Source of the DNA: Paludibaculum fermentans
GTDB taxonomy: Bacteria; Acidobacteriota; Terriglobia; Bryobacterales; Bryobacteraceae
DNA: 64,000 nt
Assembly: GCF_015277775.1 (NCBI RefSeq)
Contig: NZ_CP063849.1
Span: 8,881,501 to 8,945,500 of the forward strand
Direction: 5' to 3'
Positions 1 through 9,248 of this stretch are shown in pieces. The notes beneath the pieces were generated by a model. It made no database searches and had not been told where the DNA came from. It saw only the letters and a program-made list of their open reading frames with translations. A program made the translations under genes and the position numbers. Numbering within the stretch: the stretch's first letter is position 1; the number at the start of each line of letters is the position of its first letter.

Positions 1-1
1 A

Positions 2-325
2 GAGCAGGACGTACTCTATGATCCGAAGTGTCGCAACGGTGAGCCGCTGGTGTACGTTTCCTTCAGCCCCAAGGTAACGGGGCAGATGAAAGCACTCCAT
101 CGAATCATCAAGAAAAAGCGTTATGCGCTGGTGACTATCGAAGGTACGATGCGTGGACCTGAACCAGTGAAACTTGATCCCAAGTTACCGGACTGGCTCA
201 AGGATCGCTTCAAAAATGCGCCGAAGCGATACGGCCATCTTGATTCGCTAGAAATGATGATCGAGGTTGGAAGGCTCGTGGATGCTAAAGACGTGGACGA
301 CGGCATGAAAGCGGCGGCAAAATAG
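2..325 (+). CDS. Hypothetical protein, 5' end outside window
   Basis: The reading frame is open from the first complete codon of the window to the TAG ending at 325, so the real start lies upstream. A GTG at 50 is an internal codon or, less likely, the start. The visible 107 residues are lysine-rich and soluble, with no signal peptide, membrane segment or motif I recognise. The composition (KKK, several DxK and RF patches) is that of a real cytoplasmic protein rather than a GC-rich shadow, and codon use matches the other genes. It is followed by over 1.2 kb without a convincing gene. Function unknown. Confidence 0.55.
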   Translation, partial: EQDVLYDPKCRNGEPLVYVSFSPKVTGQMKALHRIIKKKRYALVTIEGTMRGPEPVKLDPKLPDWLKDRFKNAPKRYGHLDSLEMMIEVGRLVDAKDVDDGMKAAAK

Positions 326-408
326 GGCGCTGCGCTGGTCGCCGACTCGTTCACGAGTCCTGCGGCCCCTGCAACTGCGCTTCGGCTTGTTCGACGGAAA
401 GGCGACAG

Positions 409-491
409 CCTGACCCGTCCCACTTCGCAAGTGATTGAACGAGCAGAGCTTATTGGGAACTCCGAACGCTTCGCCTGGGATTTGGCATCTA
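409..491 (+). repeat. 83-bp dispersed repeat, copy 1
   Basis: Begins CCTGACCCGTCCCACTTCG and ends TTTGGCATCTA. Copy 2 lies at 868-950 with the same length and no indel. The first 43 bases are nearly identical and the rest more diverged. The 23 bases GGCGACAGCCTGACCCGTCC plus CAC at 401-423 recur exactly at 973-995. It does not overlap a supported gene. Origin unknown; it resembles a decayed lineage-specific repeat family. Confidence 0.6.
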
Positions 492-867
492 TTGACGGGA
501 TCTGTCTGGCCGCCTCGCCAGACGCATAAATGCCACAGCATCAACAGCATGCGGTTCACGCTGCGGCTCAATGCGCGAGGAATGCGAACCAGGCTATCCT
601 GATTCCAGCCATCACAATTGCCACTGGGACGCATCAGTTCGAACGCAACGCCGGCCACCGCAAGCCCCTTGATCTGACCCTCTCCGAAGCAGAAACGGTC
701 TGACGGGCAGGAGTTACGCGCCCCCGCCCGGACCCACTCCGCGGCTGACTGGGGGCAACAAGGACCCGCACGTCCTTCGCCGCCCTGCGGCCGTCTCGTC
801 CGTGCAAATGGGGCATCTCTTGATCTCTTCCCCCCGACCCCCTCCTCGGCCTGGGAAAGGCAAACGG

Positions 868-950
868 CCTGACCCGTCCCACTTCGTAAATCATTGAACG
901 ACCAGAGCTTACAAGCCGTTGCGCGCATTTCGCGTGAGTTTTGGCATGTA
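868..950 (+). repeat. 83-bp dispersed repeat, copy 2
   Basis: Second copy of the 409-491 sequence, same orientation, 459 bp downstream and equal in length. The shared blocks are CCTGACCCGTCCCACTTCG, ATTGAACGA-CAGAGCTTA, and TTTGGCAT near the 3' end. Confidence 0.6.
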
Positions 951-972
951 ATGCCGGGAACGGCGACGGAGC

Positions 973-995
973 GGCGACAGCCTGACCCGTCCCAC
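973..995 (+). repeat. 23-bp exact repeat (short third copy)
   Basis: Exact copy of 401-423 (GGCGACAGCCTGACCCGTCC plus CAC). The similarity stops there, so this is a truncated copy of the 83-bp repeat including a few upstream bases. Confidence 0.6.
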
Positions 996-1543
996 CGCGA
1001 ATCACCAAAATTTGGTCTCTGGCTGGGGGAAGTCACCCTGAAACTGGCCGAGAGGCGCCGGTTCCCCTCTGCCGTTCGGTCTTGCCGCCAGACACCGAGC
1101 CCAGAAAGTCGGCCCCAGACCGCCCGGAAGTTCCAACTCTGCGCCATATCCCACAAACAGTACCTGAAGGTCTGCAATTAGCAGGGAGAAAACTGCGTTG
1201 AGACGGGTGCAACTGTCCCCTGTTCCAAGTCATAGCGCCAGCCGCACTCCGCGGAGCACGGCTGCCGGACATCTCCACACGAAACGCCCGGAAGCGCTCC
1301 GCGAAGATCAGTCCCGATCCTCACGAGAAAGCCCTCAGCCGCGCCAAGCCACTCGCCTCAACCCCACCTCTCCCCCAAATCCCACATCGAGGTTTGCTTC
1401 ATCACCGCATCTGAAACTCTTTTTTGCGTTTATTTTCAACACGCCCCTCCCCAAATCAGCCATTTTCCCTTGACCCCACCAGCTAACCTGGAATCGCGCC
1501 GGCACCCACGCCGGCCATTTTCATTTACAAGGAGATTCTCATC

Positions 1544-2251
1544 ATGGCTACCGCAGCTCAGATCAACGCCAACCAGGCTAACGCCAGGAAGTCCACCGGA
1601 CCCGTCACCATCGAGGGCAAATCGCGTACATCCCAGAACGCCCGCCGCCACGGCTTCACCGCCCAGCACCTCACCATCACGCCCGAAGACCGCGCCGCCT
1701 TCACCGCCCTCGAAGCCGCTCTGCGCCTCGACACCCGGCCCGCGAACTGCATCGAGGAAGAGATCTTCCATCGCATCCTCACCCACACCTGGAACCTGCG
1801 CCGTATCGAATCCTTCGAATGCATCATCCTTGCCGAAACGGACCCATTGGCCGAAACCAACACCCACGACGGCCAGCTCGAACGCTACGCCCGCTACCGC
1901 CGAGACCTGGAACGCGGCCTCTACCGTGCCCTTAAGGAGCTCAGCAAACTCCAAACCGAACGCGCTGCCCTAGCTCAACAACACCCCGATGTCGTCAAAG
2001 CTGTCCGCGAAAACGTACCCCTGGCCGAAGTCACCCGCCTGACCAGCAACACCGACGAACTCTTCTTCTATGAAGGTTACGGCCGGCCCCGCCGCGCTCT
2101 CGAACACCTCACCACGGGCATCGACACGAACCACCCCGACAACCAGGACCTGATCGCCGATCTCCAGTCGCTCCGCATTCCGCGAAACGAAACCAACCCG
2201 ATGCGCGAAGACGGTCTGCCCAACCTGAACTACAACTTCTCGGGCGTCTAG
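1544..2251 (+). CDS. Acidobacterial hypothetical protein, QINANxANARKSTGP family
   Basis: A 235-residue soluble protein starting MATAAQINANQANARKSTGP. This N-terminal signature, followed by EGKxRTSQNARRHGFTAQHL, is familiar from many uncharacterised proteins of Acidobacteria and Planctomycetes, often in many copies per genome. The middle (about 55-150) is predicted helical and charged, resembling a coiled or helical bundle. The C-terminus is Asn/Pro-rich (NPMREDGLPNLNYNFSGV). The start is supported by AAGGAGA 10 bases upstream of the ATG. There is no signal peptide, membrane segment or catalytic motif. It is isolated between two repeat-bearing gene-poor stretches, which suits a family that often sits near repeats. 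Function unknown. Confidence 0.85.
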   Translation: MATAAQINANQANARKSTGPVTIEGKSRTSQNARRHGFTAQHLTITPEDRAAFTALEAALRLDTRPANCIEEEIFHRILTHTWNLRRIESFECIILAETDPLAETNTHDGQLERYARYRRDLERGLYRALKELSKLQTERAALAQQHPDVVKAVRENVPLAEVTRLTSNTDELFFYEGYGRPRRALEHLTTGIDTNHPDNQDLIADLQSLRIPRNETNPMREDGLPNLNYNFSGV

Positions 2252-2538
2252 TCACCACAGCCAGGGCAATCCCGCCGCGTCGTGACGAAACGAAGCCGCT
2301 GACAATCCCTGCCGCCGTTCGCGCCACAAGCCGGAGACGCCTCCGCCACTGTTCCTTGAAATCTGAAACTGTACCCCGCCCGAAGTGTGTCTGCCCTCAC
2401 GGGGCGGCGCCCTCCTGGCTCGCGAGGCCGCCAGCGACGACGGCCTGAGCACCTCGAACCATCACGTCCAAGGCGGCAGCCCCCCGTTGACCGGCCAATC
2501 GGGGGGAGTGCGCCGTGTGCCAACCCCACGATCCACAG

Positions 2539-3320
2539 AGTCAACCATGGCCCGCCGGCCCGCCAAAGCGCCCGAAGCCGCAACGAACCACGACCGTTAG
2601 GGAGTCCCCATGGCCGTGCCGGCCGCCAAAGGCGATGAAGACGCGCCCGGGCAGCCCCTTAGAATCAATAACTTTAATTGCGTCTTCAACGGAGTGGTCC
2701 CCACCGCGCTGCGAACCGCGACTGGGAAGGAGTCTCAATATGGCCCTGCAGGCCGCCAAAGCGAAGGAAGCCGCAAACGGAGCCGCGAACGTGAGTGAGC
2801 GGATAGGCCGCTGAAGAGCTGCAACGACCCCATCCGGGCGACCCTTTGCCAGCGCGTCTTCAATGGAGCCCCCATTGCCCTCACGGGCCGCCAAAGCCGA
2901 GGAAGCCGCAAATTGAGCCGCGAACGTGAGGGACTGTGAAATAATCCCCCTTCTCGAAAATGGGCAAAATTGAGCGCGAGAATGGCCTTGCCAGAGGCCC
3001 GAGGAGCGATCGCAGCGGGCCGCCCAATGGTTTGCGTACCATCCTGCGGGGGACTTGATTGCGCGTTTTTGATTTTTCCACAGTCCCGTGAGTGAGCGGA
3101 TAGCCCGCTGAAGAGCTGCAATGACCTCATCCGGGGGACCCTTTGCCCGCGTCTCTTCAATGGAGTCCCCCATGGCCCTGCGGGCCGCCAAAGCGAGGGA
3201 AGTCGCTTTCGGAGCCGCGACTGAAAGGAGCGGGGAGGCAATGGCAAGCCTCCAACCAACCAGCAAAAGGGCCGTACCCCAAGTCGCGCGTCTTCAATGG
3301 ACTTGTCCCCACCGCGCTTC
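2539..3320 (+). repeat. Degenerate tandem direct repeats, about 133-174 bp period
   Basis: The anchor GCGTCTTCAAtGG starts at 2680, 2854, 3149 and 3288. After removing the inserted element between the second and third copies, the spacings are 174, 133 and 139 bp. Each unit carries a block around ATGGCCCTGCGGGCCGCCAA (near 2740, 2875 as ATTGCC, and 3172) followed by GGAAGCCGC and GGAGCCGCGA. A shorter pair about 57 bp apart (GCCCGCCAAAG near 2562 and 2619) precedes the main array. The core GGCCCTGCGGGCC is palindromic. In some units a GGAG box and ATG precede a very short open frame. Function unknown. Confidence 0.7.
2930..3087. mobile_element. MITE-like element, 158 bp, with GTGA target duplication
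   Basis: The left end is GGGACTGTGAAATAATC. The reverse complement of the right end is GGGACTGTGGAAAAATC, matching 15 of 17 positions. GTGA flanks both sides (2926-2929 and 3088-3091). The related repeat unit just upstream carries the empty site, CGAACGTGAGTGAGCGG at about 2785-2801, which equals the two flanks joined with one GTGA removed. No transposase fits inside 158 bp, so it would need to be mobilised in trans. The terminal GGGACTGTG is a common type of transposon end, but I cannot assign a family. The interior is more AT-rich than the surroundings. Confidence 0.75.
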
Positions 3321-3541
3321 AAATCACGGCCCAACGCCGCCCCGGACTCCGGCGGCACGCTCACCGACTCCTCCTGCAAGCATCATTCGGAGGCATAACA
3401 GCCATCTCACGAACCAAACCCAATTCCCGCACGCCATCCGCTCGGGTCTACCCGAAAGGCCGACCCAAAACTGCCAGAGCAGCGGGGAAAGGCGGCCTGC
3501 CGCCCGCGCCCCCCCGTCCTCACCGTCACCTGCCAGCTCAC

Positions 3542-4117
3542 CTAAAGCGGCACAACACCGCAGGTCCCCAACGCCTCGGGTTCGCCATCCAGTGGCCCCG
3601 TCGGCGCACCGCGCCGGGCCTTCGCGGTCATGCTCTCGATCGTGACGGCCAGCAGCGCCGTGGCCCGCAGTTGGGCTTCCGTCGCCGGAGCATAATGCTC
3701 GCCCGCCGTCCGTCCCGGAAAGTACCGCTCAATCATCCGCGCAAATACCGCCTGTTTCTGCTCGGGATCCTCGATCGGCTGGGCCCGGCCGAAGCAGACG
3801 ACGCTACGGTAGTTCATGGAATGATTGAGCGCCGTGCGCGAATAGACCAGGCCATCCACCATGGTGACGGTGACACACACGGCCGCCCCCGCCGCGAGCG
3901 CACGCAACGTGTGGCTGCTGTGACCCCCGTGAAGATACAGGCGGTCCGGCGCGCTGCTGTCATATTGATACGAGAAGGGAATCACGTAAGGTTGCCCGTC
4001 GACCTGGAAGCCCACATGGGCAACCGTGCCGGCAGCCAGGAAGTCGCCTGCCTCGGCGCTGGCGGCGCGCTCGGGATGCTGGCGGATGGTCGCGTTGACA
4101 GGGGTAGCGGTGTCCAT
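3542..4117 (-). CDS. Pyridoxamine 5'-phosphate oxidase-like flavin-binding protein
   Basis: A 191-residue protein of the PNPOx-like split-barrel superfamily, closest in look to the Pyridox_ox_2/NimA-like group. The early strand pattern VAHVGFQVDGQPYVIPFSYQ, then LYLHGGHSSHTLRAL and VCVTVTMVDGLVYSRTALNHSMNYRSVV, is typical of this FMN-binding fold. The C-terminal tail (about 155-191) contains a helix and a Pro/Gly-rich end. It is soluble, with no signal peptide. It is transcribed divergently from a MocR/PdxR-type regulator 121 bp away, an arrangement often seen where such regulators control vitamin B6-related or flavin-oxidase genes. Whether it oxidises pyridoxamine phosphate, reduces nitro groups or binds another cofactor cannot be told from sequence. 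Confidence 0.85.
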   Translation of the reverse strand: MDTATPVNATIRQHPERAASAEAGDFLAAGTVAHVGFQVDGQPYVIPFSYQYDSSAPDRLYLHGGHSSHTLRALAAGAAVCVTVTMVDGLVYSRTALNHSMNYRSVVCFGRAQPIEDPEQKQAVFARMIERYFPGRTAGEHYAPATEAQLRATALLAVTIESMTAKARRGAPTGPLDGEPEALGTCGVVPL

Positions 4118-4238
4118 GGGGAAACCCTATGATGCACCGCTAGGGCAGGGGCGAAAAGATCCAGAATAGACGCCGGGCAGGGGTCCACTTCCCGCACCAG
4201 GCACGCAGCATCGGACAATGGGAAGACCGGCACCCGGC

Positions 4239-5729
4239 ATGGGTAGAAAATCTTCCACCTTCCTGTCTCCCCTCTTCGCTCTCGACCCCGCGAGCGCCGA
4301 GCCGCTCTATCACCAGCTCTATCAGGGGATCCGCGATGCGATCCTCGACGGGCGTATCGCCAAAGGAACCCAATTGCCGTCGTCACGGCTGCTTTCGGCG
4401 GAACTGTCCGTTTCCCGCAATACGGTCGTGAACGCCTACGCGCAACTGCTGGCGGAAGGTTACCTGGAAGGGGAAGCCGGCTCGGGTACCTATGTGACGC
4501 TACGCCTGCCCGACGAAAGCTTGCGGGCTGTCCGCGGGAGCACCGGAGCGCCGACCGCGACGCCGGATCCGCCCCGCCTGTCACGGCAAGGCCAGGCGTT
4601 GCAGCGCTATGCGACCACCCATACGCTCTCCCGAAACGAACCCAGACCCTTCCGGCCCGGCGTGCCGGCCGTGGACGAGTTCCCCTTCCGGCTGTGGGAA
4701 CGAATGGTGGCGCAACAGTGGCGAAAGCACCCCTGGCCCATGCTCACCTACGGACCCGCCGAGGGCTACCATCCCTTGCGTGTGGCCATCGCCGACTACC
4801 TGCGCATGGCTCGAGCCGTGCGCTGCGACTGGCGGCAGGTGATCCTCGTGTCGGGCTCGCAGCAGGCGATCGACCTGACGGCCCGTGTGTTGCTCGATCC
4901 TGGCGATGGGGTCTGGATGGAAGAGCCCGGCTATCGCGGCGCCCGCGACTCGTTGGTGGCCGCCGGGCTCGCACTGGCCCCGGTCCCGGTCGATGCCGAA
5001 GGGATCAGCGTCAGCGCCGGCCGCGCCATGGCCCCCGCCGCCCGGCTGGCCTACGTGACGCCCTCGCACCAGTTCCCCTCGGGCGTGACGATGAGCGTGG
5101 CGAGACGGATGGAACTCCTGCGTTGGGCCTCGGAGTCGGGCGCGTGGATTCTGGAAGACGACTACGACAGCGAGTTCCGCTTTGTCAGCCGGCCCCTATC
5201 CGCCCTGCAGGGGCTCGATGAGAGCGGACGCGTCGTCTACACGGGGACCTTCAGCAAAGTTCTGTTCCCGTCGATGCGGCTAGGCTATCTCGTGGTTCCG
5301 CCGGCACTGGTCGAGGTGTTCACGGCCGCCCGCTCGATTGCGGACCGCCACTCGCCGATGGTGGATCAGGCAGTCCTCGCCGAATTCATGCGGGAAGGCC
5401 ACTTCGGCCGCCACATCCGCCGCATGCGCACGCTCTATCAGGAGCGGCGGGATGTCGTGGTCGAGGCCTTGACCCGCGAGTTGGGCGGCTTTCTGGAGCT
5501 CTCTCCGGCGGCGGCCGGAATGCATCTGGTGGGCTGGCTGCCGGAAGGGGTGGATGACCGGGCCGCGAGCCAGCGCGCGCTGGAGGCCGGCCTCGAAGCC
5601 CAGGCGATTTCGGCTTACTGCCTGGGACAACCCGCTCGGCGCGGTCTGATGCTTGGCTACGCCGGCTATTCGCCCGCCGCCCTGAAGCACGCCTCCGGTC
5701 AGTTGGCCCGGGCGCTGGCAGGGCTTTAG
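4239..5729 (+). CDS. MocR/PdxR-family regulator (GntR HTH plus aminotransferase domain)
   Basis: A 496-residue fusion. Residues about 15-85 form a GntR winged helix (PLYHQLYQGIRDAILDGRI, LPSSRLLSAELSVSRNTVVN, GSGTYV). Residues about 125-490 form a fold-type I aminotransferase-like domain with ILEDDYDSEFRF and the PLP lysine in TGTFSKVLFPSMRLGY (K340). In this family the second domain senses PLP or an amino compound and the protein regulates a neighbouring, often divergent, gene. The divergent PNPOx-like gene fits that role. I chose the ATG at 4239. An in-frame ATG at 4218 would add seven residues; neither has a clear Shine-Dalgarno. The target and ligand are inferred. Confidence 0.88.
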   Translation: MGRKSSTFLSPLFALDPASAEPLYHQLYQGIRDAILDGRIAKGTQLPSSRLLSAELSVSRNTVVNAYAQLLAEGYLEGEAGSGTYVTLRLPDESLRAVRGSTGAPTATPDPPRLSRQGQALQRYATTHTLSRNEPRPFRPGVPAVDEFPFRLWERMVAQQWRKHPWPMLTYGPAEGYHPLRVAIADYLRMARAVRCDWRQVILVSGSQQAIDLTARVLLDPGDGVWMEEPGYRGARDSLVAAGLALAPVPVDAEGISVSAGRAMAPAARLAYVTPSHQFPSGVTMSVARRMELLRWASESGAWILEDDYDSEFRFVSRPLSALQGLDESGRVVYTGTFSKVLFPSMRLGYLVVPPALVEVFTAARSIADRHSPMVDQAVLAEFMREGHFGRHIRRMRTLYQERRDVVVEALTRELGGFLELSPAAAGMHLVGWLPEGVDDRAASQRALEAGLEAQAISAYCLGQPARRGLMLGYAGYSPAALKHASGQLARALAGL

Positions 5730-5804
5730 GTCTGGAGAGGCCTGATCGCCCGTTGGCCCGGCCTGGAGGCGTAAGATAGCGGATGGAACGCAACGATTAC
5801 CTCG

Positions 5805-6701
5805 ATGGCTCTTATCTCACCTCTTTCCTCCTGCCGAATCCTGGCCATCTTCGTTCTGGCCCTCGGAGTGCAGCCATTGTTCTCAGCTTCACCCCGGCTC
5901 AAGGTCCTGATCATCGACGGTCAGAATAATCACGCCTGGAAAGAGACCACTCCGGTGCTGCAGGAGATCCTCGAGATGTCCGGCCGCTTCGAGGTGGACG
6001 TCGCCACCACCCCGCCGCAAGGCGGTGACATGAGCACGTTCAAGCCGGACTTCTCGAAGTACGCCGTGGTGGTGTCCAACTACAATGGCGATCCCTGGTC
6101 CAAAGAGACCAGCGAAGCCTTTGAGAAGTTTGTCCATGAGGGCGGCGGGTTTGTCTCCTACCATGCGGCGGACAACGCCTTTCCCGAGTGGCATCAGTAC
6201 AACCAGATGATCGCCGTCGGCGGCTGGGGCAACAGGAAGGCTCCGGAAGCCGGTGCCATGATCCGCCTCAGGGGCGAGGAAGTACGAGTGGAGCCGACAC
6301 CCGGCCGGTGTGGAAATCATGGCGCCCGCCTGCCATTTGTCGTCACCATGCGCGAACGGCGGCACCCCATCGTCAAGGGCCTGCCCAGGATGTGGAAGCA
6401 CGCGCCCGACGAACTGTACGACTCACTCTGCGGTCCCGCGGCGGATTTCGACCTGCTGGGCACGGCCCATTCCACCTCCCAGAATCGCGGAACCAATGAA
6501 GATGAGCCGATGCTGCTGGCGATTCGTTACGCCCGGGGCCGGGTCTTCCACACCACCTTGGGGCACGACGTGGCGGCCATGCACTGCGTGGGTTTCATCG
6601 CCACTCTCATGCGCGGGACGGAGTGGGCGGCCACCGGCAAGGTGACCATCCCGGTGCCGGCCGATTTCCCCTCCGCTGACCGGATGTCCATCCGGAAATA
6701 G
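5805..6701 (+). CDS. ThuA-domain protein, exported
   Basis: A 298-residue protein with a signal peptide (about residues 1-27, hydrophobic ILAIFVLALGVQPLFSA), followed by a ThuA/glutamine-amidotransferase-like domain: LKVLIIDGQNNHAWKETTP, YAVVVSNYNGDPW, GGGFVSYHAADNAFPEW, and a C-terminal RVFHTTLGHDVAAM and RGTEWAATG. ThuA proteins occur in sugar-utilisation contexts and in many exported copies in Acidobacteria and Planctomycetes; their reaction is poorly defined. A paralogue with the same ends (NGTEWAATGRV) lies at 51920-52810 on the minus strand. The gene is followed by the SpoIIE pair in the same direction, with an 85-bp gap to the likely start. Confidence 0.9.
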   Translation: MALISPLSSCRILAIFVLALGVQPLFSASPRLKVLIIDGQNNHAWKETTPVLQEILEMSGRFEVDVATTPPQGGDMSTFKPDFSKYAVVVSNYNGDPWSKETSEAFEKFVHEGGGFVSYHAADNAFPEWHQYNQMIAVGGWGNRKAPEAGAMIRLRGEEVRVEPTPGRCGNHGARLPFVVTMRERRHPIVKGLPRMWKHAPDELYDSLCGPAADFDLLGTAHSTSQNRGTNEDEPMLLAIRYARGRVFHTTLGHDVAAMHCVGFIATLMRGTEWAATGKVTIPVPADFPSADRMSIRK

Positions 6702-6786
6702 CGCTCCCATCCGGCGCCCCTGACTCCGGTACTTGGATCAGGCTCTCCTTGCAGGTACAATCGGGAATTCCCAGCGCCGGGCTGCC

Positions 6787-9248
6787 ATGTATCCAGGATT
6801 CATCCAGTCGCTCGCGTCCACGGCACTGTTCGCCCGTCTGCCGCGCCCCGCGGCATTGCTGGTCGTTGCCCTGGCCCCGCTCGCTCTGGTCGCGGGCCTG
6901 ACGCTCCGCTATGCCTCCAAAGTGCCCGCTTCCGTGCGCAGTGACGCCAGCCGCACGCAGTTGCAGGAGACGGCCAGGCGGCTAGGGACAGCCCAGGGAC
7001 TCTCCCTCGACGCGGCCGGCGCGCTGCTCAAAATCAAGCCGCAAACGACCCACCAGGTGTTCGCCCTGCGCGCCTCAGCCCGGTCAGTCGACGCAGCCGG
7101 CCGTCTGGCCGCGCCTTACCACTTCGTTCTCAACCTGGCCGAGCCGGACGGGGAACACAGCATCAGCGTCACCATGAACGGACGCGGCGACATCCTGCAG
7201 TTCGAGACGGAGCGGCCCAGGAACATCGGGCCCGCCCTGGGTCCGGAAGCAGCGGAGCAACTGGCAAAGCAGTATATGAAGGAGTGGCTCACCTTCATCC
7301 CTAACCCCCAGATCGATCGGGTCCGCGAAGCCTCGTCCCACCGCAAGGATGCTGAGGAAGAGGCCATCGCTCGCCGCTTTGACTTTGAAGGCCACCTCGG
7401 TGACCTGCCCAGGCTGCAGTTCAGCGGCCGGGTCGAGATTACGGGGTCCAAGGTGACCGCCGCCCGGGTCGAGCCCGAATTCGTCAGGGTCATGCGCACC
7501 TGGTCCGACGACGAATCCGGCTTCCGCGGGACCATCGGGGGGCTGGCCTTCTTCCTGGCCCTTTTTGCCTCCATCTATTCCATCCGCCTGTACCGCAAGC
7601 GCAGCCGAGAGAAAGAGGTGCCCCGCAAGCGGGCCATCATTCTCATCCTGGTTTTCGGGCTGTGCGGCGCGGGCTACCTCGCCCTCAATGCAGAGTCGTT
7701 TGCCAACTCCGACGGCGCCTCCACCTTGCCCTGGTATGTCACGCTGGGCATTGGCGCGCTGGGTGGCATCTTCCTTGCCATGGGCGGGGTGCTGGTCGGT
7801 GCTGCCTATGCCAGCGGGGAAGGGGAGCTCCGGGAAGGCTATCCCGACAAGCTCACTTCGTTTGATGCTCTGCTGGCCGGCCGCTACCGCGTGAACAACG
7901 TCGCGGTCTCCCTGGGCACCGGCGCGGTCTTCACCGCCTGGGCCTTCCTGGTCACGTCTCTCGCCTGCCGGCTCCTGTCCTCCAGCGATGCGCTGCTGCT
8001 TTCCGACGAAGCCATGGCCGCGGCCTACGGGAACCTCCCGTGGTTGAGCGGACTGCTGATGCTGCCGCCCCAAATCGCCTGGACGGTCGTCTCCGGCCTC
8101 TTTGTGCCGCTCACATTCGTTCTGCGCAATGTGCGCCGGCCGGCCTGGAAGTGGACGATTCTGCTGCTGTGCCCGTTCCTCATCTCGGCCGGATTCACCG
8201 ACAACAGCCTGGCCTCGCCAACCCGCGTGCTCGACATGGTGGTGGGCGTCGCCGTCGTTCTGACGCCCTTCTTCCTCCAGGATGTACTGGCGGCGCTCGT
8301 CTCCTCGCTCCTCTTTTCCCTGGCGATCCAGACTTCCACCATGGCTGCCCTGGCGCCGTTTTCGCTGCCCAGCGGCCTGCTGCAGATTGGAATTGTCACC
8401 TTGGGGCTGGCCGCCCTCACCGCCATCTCCTGGCGCGGCGAGTCCGTCACGGAAGACGAGGTCAAGCCTGAGTACGCGCGCAATCTGGACCAGCGCCTTT
8501 CTATGCAGGCCGAGGTCCATGCCGCTCGCGAAGCGCAACTCCGTCTGCTGCCGGATAAGCCGCCTCAGATTCCGGGACTTTCCATCGCTGCCTCGTGCCG
8601 CCCCACCGGCGATGTCGGAGCCGACTTCTACGACTTCTTCCCGCTGCCGGGCGGCGGGCTGGCCGTCTTCGTCGCCAGCGGCGGCGGACTCGGCGTCGCC
8701 TCGGCCCTCACCATCGCGCTGGCCAAGGGCTTCCTCATGTCGGATCTGCGCCGCGGCGATTCGCCCGCCCGCACCCTGGCCCGCCTGCGCGCCCTTCTCA
8801 CCGGCCGGTTGGGCGAAGTGGCCCAACGTGCTCGCTTTGCCGTGGCCACCATCGATCCGCAACGGCGCACCTTCCAGGCGGCGCGCTGGGGGGAAGTGCC
8901 CGCCGTTTGGATCCTGCGCGACCTGATGGCGCATCCCCTGGTCTTCACCGACAGTCCGGATGGCCTGCCGGAAGCGGCCGTGCCGCTGGAAGTGGGCGAT
9001 ACGGTGTTGTTTCACACGGAAGGCCTCATCTCGGCCCTGGAGGATCAGTCGCCCACCGGCATGCGCGACTGGTTCCGCAATCTGGCCCGCATCACCCGCG
9101 CCTGCGGCGCGCTGGACTTCCACAACTTCCTGCTGCAGCGGCTGGCCGGCGGCAGCGAGAAACGCCTGACGCGCCGATTGACCAGCGACCTTACCGCTGT
9201 GGTGTTGCGCCTGGAAAAGGTCCAGGTGGTGGAACAGGAACACGTGGC

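Larger units (their letters stand above)
326..1543. other. Gene-poor region with duplicated sequence
   Basis: No convincing gene here. Frames open on both strands, including a minus-strand frame over most of it, are arginine/glycine/serine-rich and look like GC-driven shadows. The region contains an 83-bp sequence present twice and a shorter third copy (listed separately), which suggests remnants of a mobile or repeated element. The last 150 bases, about 1390-1540, become more AT-rich with a T-run near 1420 and end in a strong Shine-Dalgarno (AAGGAGA) for the next gene, so the promoter of that gene is probably there, although I could not assign clear -35/-10 boxes. Confidence 0.5.
2252..3541. 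other. Gene-poor repeat field with MITE-like insertion
   Basis: No supported gene. Most of 2539-3320 is a degenerate tandem direct repeat (listed separately) interrupted by a 158-bp terminal-inverted-repeat element. Open frames on either strand repeat the same short peptide motifs because the DNA repeats, and change frame between copies, so I treat them as non-coding. Bases 3321-3541 hold nothing I can identify; the PNPOx-like gene ends at 3542 on the minus strand. Confidence 0.55.

Noticed and set aside
248-1177. Minus-strand frame across the first gene-poor region
   Set aside because: The repeated peptide SFNxLRSGTGQAV arises only because the DNA repeats; composition is not protein-like and there is no Shine-Dalgarno.
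326-1543. tRNA or rRNA gene in the gene-poor start
   Set aside because: No cloverleaf, conserved TTC-loop or rRNA-like sequence was seen.
2539-3320. CRISPR-like array because of repeated CTTCAATGG and palindromes
   Set aside because: The sequences between anchors are shared between units rather than unique spacers, spacing varies from 133 to 174 bp, and no cas gene is nearby.
7084-9243. Long open frame on the minus strand opposite the first SpoIIE gene
   Set aside because: Its product is rich in Gly, Gln, Arg and Glu as expected of an antisense shadow of high-GC coding DNA, and the plus-strand gene has clear domain motifs.
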